Assembly: GCF_030445035.2 (NCBI RefSeq)
Contig: NC_080676.1
Span: forward strand, 18,328,940 to 18,392,939
Source of the DNA: Dasypus novemcinctus
Taxonomy: Eukaryota > Chordata > Mammalia > Cingulata > Dasypodidae
Length of the DNA stretch: 64,000 bases
Reading direction: 5' to 3'
Under the pieces are notes generated by a model. It was not told the DNA's origin, searched no databases, and saw only the letters and a list, made by a program, of their open reading frames with translations. Position numbers and translations under genes: made by a program. Shown piece after piece: positions 51,001 to 59,908 of this stretch (within the stretch, counting starts at the first letter, position 1; each line of letters starts with the position of its first letter).

Positions 51001-54000
51001 ATAAAAGTATAAAATAGTGTGCATGCCTCTGTATTTTGGAGCTGTAATGAGGTCCCTATTATATTAAGAGGCATTGTTTTAATCTTCTAGAATAGAAGCT
51101 CATTATTTAGTAATAATATTTTGTAATATAGCTAAAGTAGTGCTTTGTCCTGAATCTAATAAAATCAAATAATCATAAGGCTGGAAAGAATCATTTGAGG
51201 TCAATTCCCCGCCTTCAGGCAAAAGTCAGCTCCACATTTCAACCCAATTCTGATGTTTTTTGCAAGTTACTAGAGGATATTCTTACTCTTGAGTGTCATC
51301 TTAAATTTAACTTTTTTTTTTTAATGTTTCTTTGTCCAGGTTACTGATGAAAAGGTTTAATATTTACCACAGTAGTAACTAACAGAATACCTCGTTAGTA
51401 TCAAACAAAACATAAGCTCCCACATAGTTGCTGATTTTCCCAAAGATTTTGAACTGTGCGGCTGGTTCCAGGTAAAAGGGCGCACATGTGCAGTGGAAGG
51501 CTTGCTGCTCACTCCACCCAGAGCTGGCTTCTGCTAGGGACAGCCATGGACATGGCCCCACGTAGGATGTCTATTGAAAGTCTGGCGGCTATGGAACAGC
51601 CTGGGAACAATTAACCGGTGATTTCTTTTCTCTGAGCTTCCACTGAGAAGCCCCATGTCCGAGATGATATCATACTTGCTCATTGACAATGAAAATCTTG
51701 TTAAAGCCACAGTAGATGCCATTTGCCATTTCCTCTCAGTTTTTCAGTTCTGTCCTTCAGGCAGAAAGTTTTTCATTGTTAGCCAGGATTTGTTCTTTCA
51801 AAGCGAGGATGTGAGAATACTATTGTTTCCTTAAAGGTTTCCACCACTGGAATTTTTTACGTTTTCAAACCTAAACCTCGTTTGACTTGGTTTGGTTTGT
51901 TGGTTTGTTTTTATTTACCCCTGGAAATCACTTTCTTAAACTATCTCTATCCTTCCTTCCCTGGAGCTCAGGAAGGTGATAACTGGCAGTGCTACCATAA
52001 GTCAATACTTTTTTTCCTTAAACCCTTGAAGACATCTACTTAAGTGGCCAAGGTCTACGGATCTACCTCAAGTCATTGCATTTTAATGCTGAAAAGGACA
52101 TTGACTACCAGTGTATCAAAAGCCCTCATTCTAAAAATTATGAAAGTAATGTCCAGAGACTAAAAGACTTTTCTAAGGCCAAGTTACAAATGAGGGAAAA
52201 CTATGACCCTGATCTTTTGGTTACTAGTTCAGGGTTCCTTCTACTTGCACCCTAATCCTTAACAATCCAATTTGGGTGTTGTGGATAATCATCATTCCGA
52301 ACTATACCAGGCAGAATGATGGTCCCCAAAAAGCCTGTGAATACAGTAGGTTACATGGCAAGGGGGAATTGATATTGCAGGTGGGAGTAAGGCTGCTAAT
52401 CACCTACCTTTGGGGATATATCCCGGATTATCTGGGTGGGGTCAATGTCATCATAAGGGTCCTTGAAAGTGGAAAGAGTCAGAAGTAGAGGTGAGAGGGC
52501 TGTGATGTGAGGAGTCCACCTGCAATTGCTGGTTTTGAAGATGGAAGAGGGCGGCCATGAGCCAAGGAATGAAGACAGTCTCTAGAAGCTGGAAAAGGCA
52601 AGGAATCAGACTTTCCCCAGAGCAGGGATTCTTAACAAGAGGTCAATGAGCTTGAATTTAAATGCAACAAGACATTATTCTCATGGGGAGGTATTGGTAC
52701 TGGTGTGATCTATTTATTAAATAATACCTAGTATAGTGTGGACTTAGTAAGGGCTCCGTGGTTTTCCCCTGACCGGCAAAGAAGTCCATGGAACAGAAAA
52801 GGTTAAGAGCCCCTGCCCTAGAGCTCCAGAAAGGAATGCAACCCTGCCAACACCTTCGTTCTCGCCCAGCGGGACACAGCCTGGACTTCCAACCTACAGA
52901 ACTGTAAGATAATAAATCTGTGTTCTTTTAAGCCACTGAGTCAGTAGTGATTTGTTTACAGCAGTCATAGAAATCTAGTAACCAGCAAAGTATTGAAGGC
53001 TGCTCAATGGAAAATTTTCTTTTCACAGAATAAAATTTTAAAATCTGCTCCATTTCTGGATTTGTTTGTTTTTCCTAAATACTACCTTAAGACAGTTTAG
53101 TATTTGCCCTTCACTAGGAAGCACGTACCATTTGCTATTAATTCATTGCATTTCCCATGAATAGACACAGATTCATGCCGAAGTTCACCAAATGAAGGAA
53201 AGACCATGAGGGAAGTTCAGAGGATGTCCCAGACAGACTTCAACAGAAAGCCCTTGGTGAAGCTGGAGGAGAAGCAGATTTCCAATGTAGCACTACAATT
53301 CTGTGTGCCAGATAAAACCATTTCAAGGCTTGTGGATAATAAATGTTTCTGCAACTGGCCTCTGTCCACATTCACAACACAGTGATCAAGGCATAAATGC
53401 TTGGAAAATATCACCCCTTCTGACCACACTCTTCACTCAAAATAGCAAAGTGAAATGAAGTCACACACCCACAATTTCAGGCTTGCCTCTTACTACTGAA
53501 ACTTTCACCTGAACAATTTGTTTATAGAAATAAGCAGTTTCTGTCACCAATTATCATATTACCTTGCTATTGAACCATTCTCATATTACTTTAAACCATC
53601 CAAAAGAAAGCCAAGCCCAAGCTAGTTCTTTAAACCCAGTATTCTTCTTCTTAATACATTTTAATGTATTAAAATGTAGCTTGTTAATATTTTGGAATTT
53701 TCAGCCACCCATCCATTTTCCAGAAAACCTAGAAAAAAACCTCAAGTGAACCAGCTATCCCCAGCTGGGATTGAGTATGTTCCTGGGACACAAGACGTTT
53801 AGTGCTCAAACACAGAAAAGTCCTGAGAAAGTCACCATTGATAAGCCTCAGTTGTATATTTTTGTGTGGCAGCCCAAGACCCTGGCTGCATTGACCCTGC
53901 CTGCATTAGGTACGAGTGGAAACCATTTTCTAAGTTTAGGGCTCAAGGACATACAAATGTGTGATGTCTGGGCCAAGGAAGAGCTCATATTGCTCACATT

Positions 54001-57000
54001 TTCCATTATGCTTCCCAATGATTTGTTGTTCTCTTTGCAATGGTAACAGAATCACCCTTGAGCAGCTCAGGTCGGAGAGCATCAGGGGCACCAAATAAAT
54101 GTGATTCCATGGTGAATGCAGTGTACCATTCCCTACAGCAGTGGCTCTGGGCTTTTGGGTATATTCAATGGGAAAGTACCTGCTGATGTTTACAGGAGCA
54201 CTCACTTTTGCTCATTACAGGGTATTGATCAGCAACCTGAAATCTGTACTGGAGGCTCAGTTTGATAGCAAGGTCCGTGCAACTGGACACAGTTACGAGA
54301 AATACAACAACTGGGAAACGGTATGACATGCACAGGATTTACACATTGCTCTGGGAAATTGCACCAGGAATGTCACATTAACCCATAAATGGTTCCATTT
54401 GGTAGATAGAGGCTTGGACTCAACAAGTCGCTACTGAGAATCCAGACCTCATCTCTCGCAGTACTATCGGCACTACATTTGAAGGACGCACATTACACCT
54501 CCTCAAGGTAATCGTTTTTAACCATCACCTTGCTATGTCTGAGAGCTTTAAATCAATGAATTCTAACACATTACAATCTGTTTCACAGACATGCTAGCCC
54601 CAATATTGTTATAACTCTTTCCCAGCCTATATAACCCCTAGGGAATCTAACAGCTTCCTTAGCTTCTTTTATCATAGTGGATTTTTAATCATTATTTTGA
54701 TTTATTCAAAAGGAAAAGTGCAATAAAATAAGAGAAGTCCTATAAATTTAACCACATTCCTGTAAGCAATGTAAATGATCATCTACCTTGATGATCTTGA
54801 AATTGTTCTCTCCCAGTCGTTGTTTGCAAATCCATTTGCTAAGGAGGTTCATAAACTTCACATCTATTAGGCAACATTACAAAGCGTATCAACAATTTGT
54901 TTCTGTCATCCTCAAACACCATTTTTGTCATGTAATTCTAATGAAGAAAATAAGAAGACTTAGAATAAATGAGAGAGAAGGAAAAATTCTTATGGGATTA
55001 GCAACAATCATGATTACTTCTAATTACTCATCCAGTTGTCTTGGTCATGTCACCTAATAACAGCAGCTGAAAATAACCTCCACGTGAGTACCATTAAGCA
55101 GAGTAATCAAGCATCTTCTGAAAGCATGAGCTTGTCAAGCTTACTAAAAATAATAAACAGCCATGTACGCCTTCAGTTCAAACACTGCAAGTGTCTAGAG
55201 GGAAGAACATTCTGCGATAGCATTGTATTTTAATTTAATCCTGAGATATGCCTCTTGCTGCTGTCAGGGTTCACCTGTTGAGTCCAAAACCCAGACGGGA
55301 AGTGGGTGTTAACCCCTGAATGCCATCTGAATCACAGTTTTCCTTTCCTTTTGTTTGGAATAGGTTGGCAAACCTGGACCAAATAAGCCTGCCATTTTCA
55401 TGGACTGTGGTTTCCACGCCAGGGAGTGGATTTCCCCTGCATTTTGCCAGTGGTTTGTACGAGAGGTCAGTACATAGAGTCACTTTCGGCAGAGGGACAT
55501 AGAAAAAAAACCTTTTTTATCTCAACCAATTCCTCACAACCTAGCTCTAATAAAGGAGAATCATAAAAGCAGAATATGTTTATAATTCCACATTCTCATT
55601 TTCGGAAATTAGTTTCAACTTTCACCAATAAACCTTTATAAGGCAAGATTCCAAAAACAGTTGGCAAGTTGTATTTTTTTGAATTTCACTCATCTGTATC
55701 TTCTCTCTCGCATTTGGTAGAGATGCTCACATGTGAAAGTTAATAGTTGTGGATATACCACCAACTTCATCATTCTCCTCTGGATAATAATCAGTTGTAA
55801 ACTTCAGAATAAAAGAAAACACAGCATAGTGGTCTCTAATCTAAATGGTCCTGCTTTTCATTCCTTTTAATTCTGATAAAATATATGTGAAAGTCCTTTA
55901 AAAACTGAAGTGTTATATTAAGTCAATTATCTATGATACTGTACTGATATAACTAGATAATTCAATAAATATATAAAAGGGAGAGAAGGAGCAACTCTTT
56001 TTCACAGAAGAATTAGAAACAATAGAAAAAATGAATGAGGGAACTGACAATCGCCATTAGAACACAAGAGTAATCATTATTTCAGGCAAGATCCACCGAT
56101 GGATGCTAAAACTAGTGAACAAAAGTTTAAGGAGAAACAGTATATTTGCAGAGTATCAAAATATCTCCCACCAAATATGCATTAACTTACAAAAGGATGA
56201 GTTACTTACAAAAGGATGAGAAACCTGGCAGGAGAAACCTTGTGGAGAAACCTGGCAGGAGAAACCTTCACCTGGTGATCGAGGCTCACATCACCAGCGA
56301 TAAGACGCAGTGATAACATGTACCCGCTCTTATTATGCACAGAAAGGCTCATCGCCTTTGTTGAATTCTTCCCTAAAATGCATATTTCACACTAATCCTG
56401 GGGAAAAAAATCAGTTAAACCCAAGTCAAAGGACAGTCTGCAAAATAACCTAATCAGGACTCTTTAAAAATGTCCATGACATGAAAAATAAGGAAAGACT
56501 GAGGAACTATCCCAGACAGGAGCAGCCTAAGGAGCCCTGACTACCAAATGCAAGGTGAGGTCCTGATTGGATCCTTGAACAGAAAGAGGACATTAGTGGG
56601 AAAAAATGGTGACATCTGAATGAAGCCTACAGTTTAGTTGAGAGTATTGTACTAACATTCATTTTTGTATTTTGATAAGTGTGCCTTGATTGAGATGTTA
56701 ATATTGGGAAAGCCAGATAAAGGGTATATAGGAACTCGTGGGACTATTTTTGCAACTCTTCAGTAAGTCTAAAATTATTTCAAAATTAAAAGTTAAAAAT
56801 ATTTTAAAACTTTAAAAGTAGAATATTATTACTTATACTAGATCTCCTTCTGTGATTCGTAATATTTGAAGCACCTCTATATTTATCTATTATGGTCTTG
56901 GTTTCTATATATGTTATACATCCAGTCGGCATCATTTAACTTCAGAGGGTAGCTTACCATTTTCCCTATAGAAGAAGAGAACTTTCATAATTACTTTGGT

Positions 57001-59066
57001 AATTTCCAATTAAAGAACGTGGTTGTATAGCTCATTCAGCCTAAAAAGTACATGCTTTATCATTTGTTATTGAAATGAATAATACTTACAAGTCACAAAG
57101 AGTTTATAAAAATTATTAATACATAGAAGTCTTAAATATATGTCAAACAGTTTAAAGTCATTTCAAACCAGCCTAGAAAAGGTTCAAATTTAAGTTTAAT
57201 ATCATCTGGAGGGAGAAGAATTGTGACTGAGAGAAAATATTAAGTATTAAATGTCCATCACCATGGATCAGTGTCCACATTACTTAACGGGGAGAACTAG
57301 TCCCTTAATGGGATTTTCTTCTCAGGAAAGAGGGCTGAGAAGGAGACTTCCATCTTTATGCATCTTGGAACTTTGGGGGAGGCTTCCCAAAACCCATCAG
57401 TGAGAGTTTACTTAATAATGAAGACTTTTTCATTTCTTTTTCATGATAGACACGCCCTCTAGTGAGGTCATCCACAGGAGATTTCACAGAAAATAAATAA
57501 ATTTCTAGATGCTATTATTAGGAACATTCATAGACACCCACAGTCATTCCTTACTTTCTAAGACTAGCTCTTATCCTCAGATCCTATTAACCTTGAAAGA
57601 AAATTATGGTGGTTGCTATCTCAGAGGAAGTGGGTATATTTGTTCTTTAAAAGCCCTTAATTTTGTTAAATCTTTGTTCATCTTCAAAGTAAAAGTTAAA
57701 ATAAAAAATTATTATGTGACTCATATATGGATCAATTAGAAGTATCCCAGAAGCAGAGGAGAATTAGAAACATCAATTTTAACAAAAAAAAAATTTATGA
57801 TGTCTTGCTGATTACTTCTTTAAATATTAATAATATGTACCTCAATAGAGGATACCACTTTCTTTACCAAAGGTAACATTCACCAGTCTCTGTAACTTTT
57901 AGCAGCATTATACGTTTCATTTTTCCCTGGAATTCTGCTCTGTAATTCATACACAGGCTGTTCGCACCTACGGACGTGAGATCCACCTGACAGATCTTCT
58001 TGACAAGTTAGACTTTTATGTCCTGCCCGTACTCAATATCGATGGCTACGTCTTCACCTGGACCAAGGTACATGTGATCCATGTTCCAGTACTGAAAGTA
58101 GTCGATAAAATTAAAATCCACCACCTTATATTATAATTATCCTAACTATATAACCCATTTTCAGAATCGAATGTGGAGAAAGACCCGCTCCACCCATGAT
58201 GGAAGCTCCTGCATTGGCACAGATCCCAACAGAAATTTTGATGCTGGTTGGTGCCGTAAGTATCTGGCTGACCATTTTGCAATTTTGTATTTTAGAGTCC
58301 TACCTTTCTGAATGCACAGACAATAAAGAGTATGCTTATTCATTCATCTGTGCTAGATGCTGGAACATGAGTGCACAAGCCAGCTGATCCCACCAGTCAT
58401 GGCATGCACAACCTGGGAGGGGGGGGCGGTCATTAAATTAGTAACTATATAGAAAACATATTAAAATTGGTGATGTCATTAGGATTTTGTAATGCAACTC
58501 TCAGAAATGGTTACAAGCAAACAAGATTTTCATGGATATGGGTCTGCCCCTACTCGTTAATTTTCTTACACTTTATCCATCACAGTGTGTTATACTACAC
58601 TGGAACACACTGGTGATTGCCCATGCAGCTTTTTACCATATTAGCTTAAAAACATATCACCCTAATCTTGTGATTCCCCTAATCTTGTAATAAAGTATTT
58701 CTTATGACATATTCATAAAGTATACATGCTTGAGGATAACTGTAAGGATCCCTGTAAAACCATAACTTTTTTTTAAAGTCCCTCATTTGAAGATTTGAAA
58801 CTTCTTCTGTGACAACTTGCACAGGTGACCATTTGCCATTAACAAAAATATTTGTTTTTCCAGAAATTGGAGCCTCACGCAGACCTTGTGATGACACTTA
58901 CTGTGGACCTTCTGCAGAGTCTGAAAAAGAGACCAAGGCCCTGGCTGATTTCATCCGTAAGAACCTCGCTTCCATCAAGGCATACCTGACAATCCACTCA
59001 TACTCCCAGATGATGCTCTACCCTTACTCCTATGATTACAAGGTTGCTGAGAATAATATTGAGCTG
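41948..59066 (+). CDS. CPB1: Procarboxypeptidase B1, exons 1-9 of an expected 11 (partial at 3' end)
   Basis: This gene encodes pancreatic procarboxypeptidase B, a secreted M14A zinc exopeptidase that removes C-terminal Lys and Arg in the gut lumen after trypsin activation. Joined exons: 41948-42018, 42132-42207, 47994-48118, 54221-54320, 54406-54507, 55364-55465, 57957-58067, 58165-58255 and 58864-59066, giving 327 codons in one frame. Seen: signal peptide 1-15 (ends ALASA), propeptide 16-110, activation site R110|A111 ([11 protein letters not shown]), zinc ligands H176 and E179 (FHAREW) and H304 (TIHSYSQ), substrate-carboxylate residues R234, N251 and R252 ([10 protein letters not shown]), and cysteines 173/186, 245/268 and 259/273 for the three family disulfides. 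The family length is about 417 residues, so about 90 are missing to the right, including the catalytic Glu and the specificity Asp. Propeptide and domain sequence fit CPB1 far better than CPA1 or CPA3. No stops or frameshifts occur in these exons. Confidence 0.96.
42132..42207 (+). CDS. CPB1: CPB1 exon 2: propeptide
   Basis: This exon completes Gly24 across the splice and encodes residues 25-49 (starts [13 protein letters not shown]). The acceptor is CCATTCAG| and the donor CAG|GTAAAT, phase 0. The intron before it is only 113 bp. Confidence 0.95.
44405..44625 (+). repeat. MIR in CPB1 intron 2
   Basis: GGAGACTCCGGCTGCCTGAG, CTGCGTCTCAATTTCCTCAT and ACAAGGATAATATTAATCAC follow the MIR consensus in order. 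Confidence 0.75.
45337..45734 (-). mobile_element. DAS-type SINE in CPB1 intron 2
   Basis: A full-length minus-strand copy with poly-T at the left, a long C run near 45386 and the tRNA-like head at the right. The 15-bp target-site duplication (TGAACTGTGTTTCTT and TGAACTATGTTTCTT, one mismatch) lies at 45322-45336 and 45735-45749. It is antisense to CPB1. Open frames in it are repeat-derived. Confidence 0.93.
46590..47400 (+). mobile_element. L2 LINE 3' fragment in CPB1 intron 2
   Basis: The end is diagnostic: GACTATAAGCTCCATGCAGA, then CTCGGCACATAGTTGTAGGT and an AATGAATAACTGAATAAATG tail. The upstream pyrimidine-rich stretch fits L2 ORF2 remnants but is diverged. Confidence 0.6.
47994..48118 (+). 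CDS. CPB1: CPB1 exon 3: propeptide
   Basis: This exon encodes residues 50-90 plus two bases of codon 91 (starts [12 protein letters not shown], includes [13 protein letters not shown]). The acceptor follows a pyrimidine-rich CTTTATTCAG and the donor is GA|GTAAGT, phase 2. It belongs to the globular activation domain that blocks the active-site cleft. Confidence 0.96.
48150..48290 (-). repeat. MIR fragment just after CPB1 exon 3
   Basis: AATAATCCTGGGAAGGTAAA and TCATGACTTGCCCATGGCCC resemble reverse MIR. It begins within about 35 bp of the exon 3 donor. Confidence 0.5.
48785..49260 (+). repeat. Old interspersed repeat, class uncertain
   Basis: Contains CAGGAAGGGCTGCCATAGGA and CCTGAAAGATGAGTAGGAGT, motifs of the same family as 37985 and 63715. 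Intronic in CPB1. Confidence 0.4.
49430..49650 (+). repeat. MIR in CPB1 intron 3
   Basis: GCCACTTCCTGGCTGTGTGA and CTTCAGTTTCCTTATCCATA make this the best preserved MIR in the window. Confidence 0.82.
51311..51850 (-). pseudogene. Probable decayed processed retrocopy, parent unknown
   Basis: On the minus strand, partly open frames containing short protein-like pieces ([15 protein letters not shown] around 51790-51750, [19 protein letters not shown] around 51735-51680, and [18 protein letters not shown] near 51390-51440) are broken by stops and frameshifts. The 3' end is followed by a poly-A run (T run at about 51311-51322 on +) preceded by ATTAAA. I do not recognise the parent gene, and no target-site duplication is clear. 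Confidence 0.4.
52085..52260 (-). repeat. MIR-like fragment in CPB1 intron 3
   Basis: Diverged reverse MIR order: a GTCCAGAGACTAAAAGACTT segment, then AAGGCCAAGTTACAAATGAG. Ends immediately before the MLT1 LTR region. Confidence 0.4.
52302..52985 (+). mobile_element. MLT1-like (ERVL-MaLR) LTR in CPB1 intron 3
   Basis: The LTR runs from about GGCAGAATGATGGTCCCC to the 3' end (GAACTGTAAGATAATAAATC, then GCCACTGAG, ending CTAGTAAC). Markers include TCTCTAGAAGCTGGAAAAGG. It is sense to CPB1 and interrupted by the hAT element at 52623-52815. The poly-A signal AATAAA near 52912 is intact but intronic. Confidence 0.85.
52623..52815 (+). mobile_element. Small hAT-type element, copy 2, nested in an MLT1 LTR
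   Basis: A 193-bp relative of the 39098 element (CAGGGATTCTTAACA ... GGTTAAGAGCCCCTG; centre TAGTGTGGACTTAGTAAGGG). The 8-bp duplication CCCCAGAG/CCCTAGAG is at 52615-52622 and 52816-52823. The MLT1 consensus carries CCCTAGAG at this point, so the right copy is the unchanged target. Confidence 0.87.
54221..54320 (+). CDS. CPB1: CPB1 exon 4: end of propeptide, activation site, start of mature enzyme
   Basis: This exon completes Glu91 and encodes residues 92-124. It carries the connecting helix of the propeptide and the trypsin activation site ([16 protein letters not shown]) at R110-A111. The acceptor is CTCATTACAG| and the donor ACG|GTATGA, phase 0. Confidence 0.96.
54406..54507 (+). CDS. 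CPB1: CPB1 exon 5: N-terminal part of catalytic domain
   Basis: This exon encodes residues 125-158 (starts [15 protein letters not shown], contains IGTTFEGR). The acceptor is TTTGGTAG| and the donor AAG|GTAATC, phase 0. The intron between exons 4 and 5 is only 85 bp, and its sequence reads as a normal short GT-AG intron. Confidence 0.95.
54508..55363 (+). other. CPB1: CPB1 intron 5
   Basis: A GT-AG intron of 856 bp. I see only AT-rich unique sequence. Confidence 0.85.
55364..55465 (+). CDS. CPB1: CPB1 exon 6: zinc-binding HxxE motif
   Basis: This exon encodes residues 159-192. It contains the first zinc site, FHAREW, with ligands H176 and E179, and the disulfide pair C173/C186 (MDCGF and PAFCQWF). 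The acceptor is TTGGAATAG| and the donor GAG|GTCAGT, phase 0. Confidence 0.96.
56183..56268 (+). repeat. Two short tandem duplications
   Basis: A 19-bp unit (core ACTTACAAAAGGATGAG) occurs twice at 56183-56220 with one mismatch. Immediately after it, a 27-bp unit starting AAACCTGGCAGGAGAAACCT is repeated at 56221-56268, the second copy partial (21 bp). Confidence 0.85.
56390..56820 (+). mobile_element. Old L1-type 3' end fragment in CPB1 intron 6
   Basis: It shares the order of motifs with the 38.3 kb copy (GACTGAGGAACTATCCCAGA, AGGACATTAGTGGGAAAAAA) and ends in CTAAAATTATTTCAAAATTA and an A-rich tail. Confidence 0.6.
57957..58067 (+). CDS. CPB1: CPB1 exon 7: catalytic domain
   Basis: This exon encodes residues 193-229 ([12 protein letters not shown], then [20 protein letters not shown]). 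The acceptor is CATACACAG| and the donor AAG|GTACAT, phase 0. The PVLNIDGY stretch is a core strand and turn conserved in M14A enzymes. Confidence 0.96.
58165..58255 (+). CDS. CPB1: CPB1 exon 8: substrate-binding Arg/Asn residues
   Basis: This exon encodes residues 230-259 plus one base of codon 260. It contains R234, and N251-R252 in [10 protein letters not shown], which hold the substrate C-terminal carboxylate, plus C245 and C259. The acceptor is CATTTTCAG| and the donor GCC|GTAAGT, phase 1. The exon starts NRMWRK, whereas I recall SRFWRK in human CPB1; NRMWRK is the form in CPA1 and CPA3. The intron before it is 97 bp. Confidence 0.95.
58256..58863 (+). other. CPB1: CPB1 intron 8
   Basis: A GT-AG intron of 608 bp with a short G run near 58420 and no recognised repeat. 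Confidence 0.85.
58864..59066 (+). CDS. CPB1: CPB1 exon 9: third zinc ligand
   Basis: This exon completes codon 260 (C|AA, Gln) and encodes residues 261-327. It carries C268, C273 and the third zinc ligand H304 in [17 protein letters not shown]. The acceptor is TTTTTCCAG| and the donor CTG|GTAAGT, phase 0. The coding chain stops here within the window. Confidence 0.96.
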
Positions 59067-59880
59067 GTAAGTAATCACAGTAGTATAGTCATTCATTGTT
59101 GACATTTTTTATTCTAATCCTGAAAAAAATAGGTATAATAGGTTCTAGAAGTTCCATTATTGATTTTTTGGTCATAGAAATGAAAAACTTATTACAGATT
59201 TACAAAAAATCCTGAGTTGGCTTGAAAAGTTGGCTGAAAAAAATATGACTGATGCAGGAACAATATGCCACATGTGGTTTATTAGCTAATCTTCAAAATG
59301 TTCCACTTTCTCTGGCCTCACCACAATACCGATTCACATGATGCATTTGGGCATAATCAAAGAAGTTCCCTGATCTTACACATAATCTTTATCAGAGAGT
59401 TAGTTTTTTCAAGTTGTCTTGAGCTAGATTTGACTTAAGCAGAGGGTGAGAGATACCACAAGAGGTTTTCCCAAATCTTGTTGATATTGGGCTTAGCAAA
59501 GAGATCTTAAAATTGTTGATGCCACTGCTTGATCAGGTGAGACACAAAATTAAGTCAATCAATGACAAATTATGTGAATGAAACTTCACTACATATGGGG
59601 AATGATGCAAAGACACTTTTGCATCTCTGACTCAAAACACTAACAATCTTGCTGTAGAATCAAGAAATAATCATATAGAAAGTTAAGTAATTTGAAATAA
59701 ATTTTTATAATAATTCCCCTTAATGAACATTACACATCAATGCTTGAATTTTTTCAAAAAAAGCAGGTTTGAATTCTTCAAACAATATATTTTTTTAATT
59801 TGTGAAACATCTGGCTGCCAGAAGTTGGGACCAAAGATCTAAAAAAGCAAGTATAACATTTAAAGCACTTGAGTTATGCC

Positions 59881-59908
59881 AAAAAAAAAAAGAAAGAAAG
59901 AAAAGTAT
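59881..59908 (+). repeat. A-rich/GAAA simple repeat
   Basis: A poly-A run followed by GAAA units. No attached SINE or retrocopy is recognised. Confidence 0.8.

Larger units (their letters stand above)
48119..54220 (+). other. CPB1: CPB1 intron 3 (6.1 kb)
   Basis: A GT-AG intron. It carries MIR fragments near 48.2, 49.5 and 52.1 kb, an unclassified old repeat near 48.8-49.3 kb, a probable decayed minus-strand retrocopy at 51.3-51.85 kb, and an MLT1 LTR with a nested hAT element at 52.3-52.99 kb. Confidence 0.85.
55466..57956 (+). other. CPB1: CPB1 intron 6 (2.5 kb)
   Basis: A GT-AG intron. It contains a short tandem duplication at 56183-56268 and an old L1 3'-end fragment at about 56390-56820. 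The remainder is AT-rich and unremarkable. Confidence 0.85.

Noticed and set aside
58809..59102. 97-codon frame starting with ATG before CPB1 exon 9
   Set aside because: It is simply exon 9 read with flanking intron. The acceptor at 58861-58863 and the CPB1 match define the real exon.
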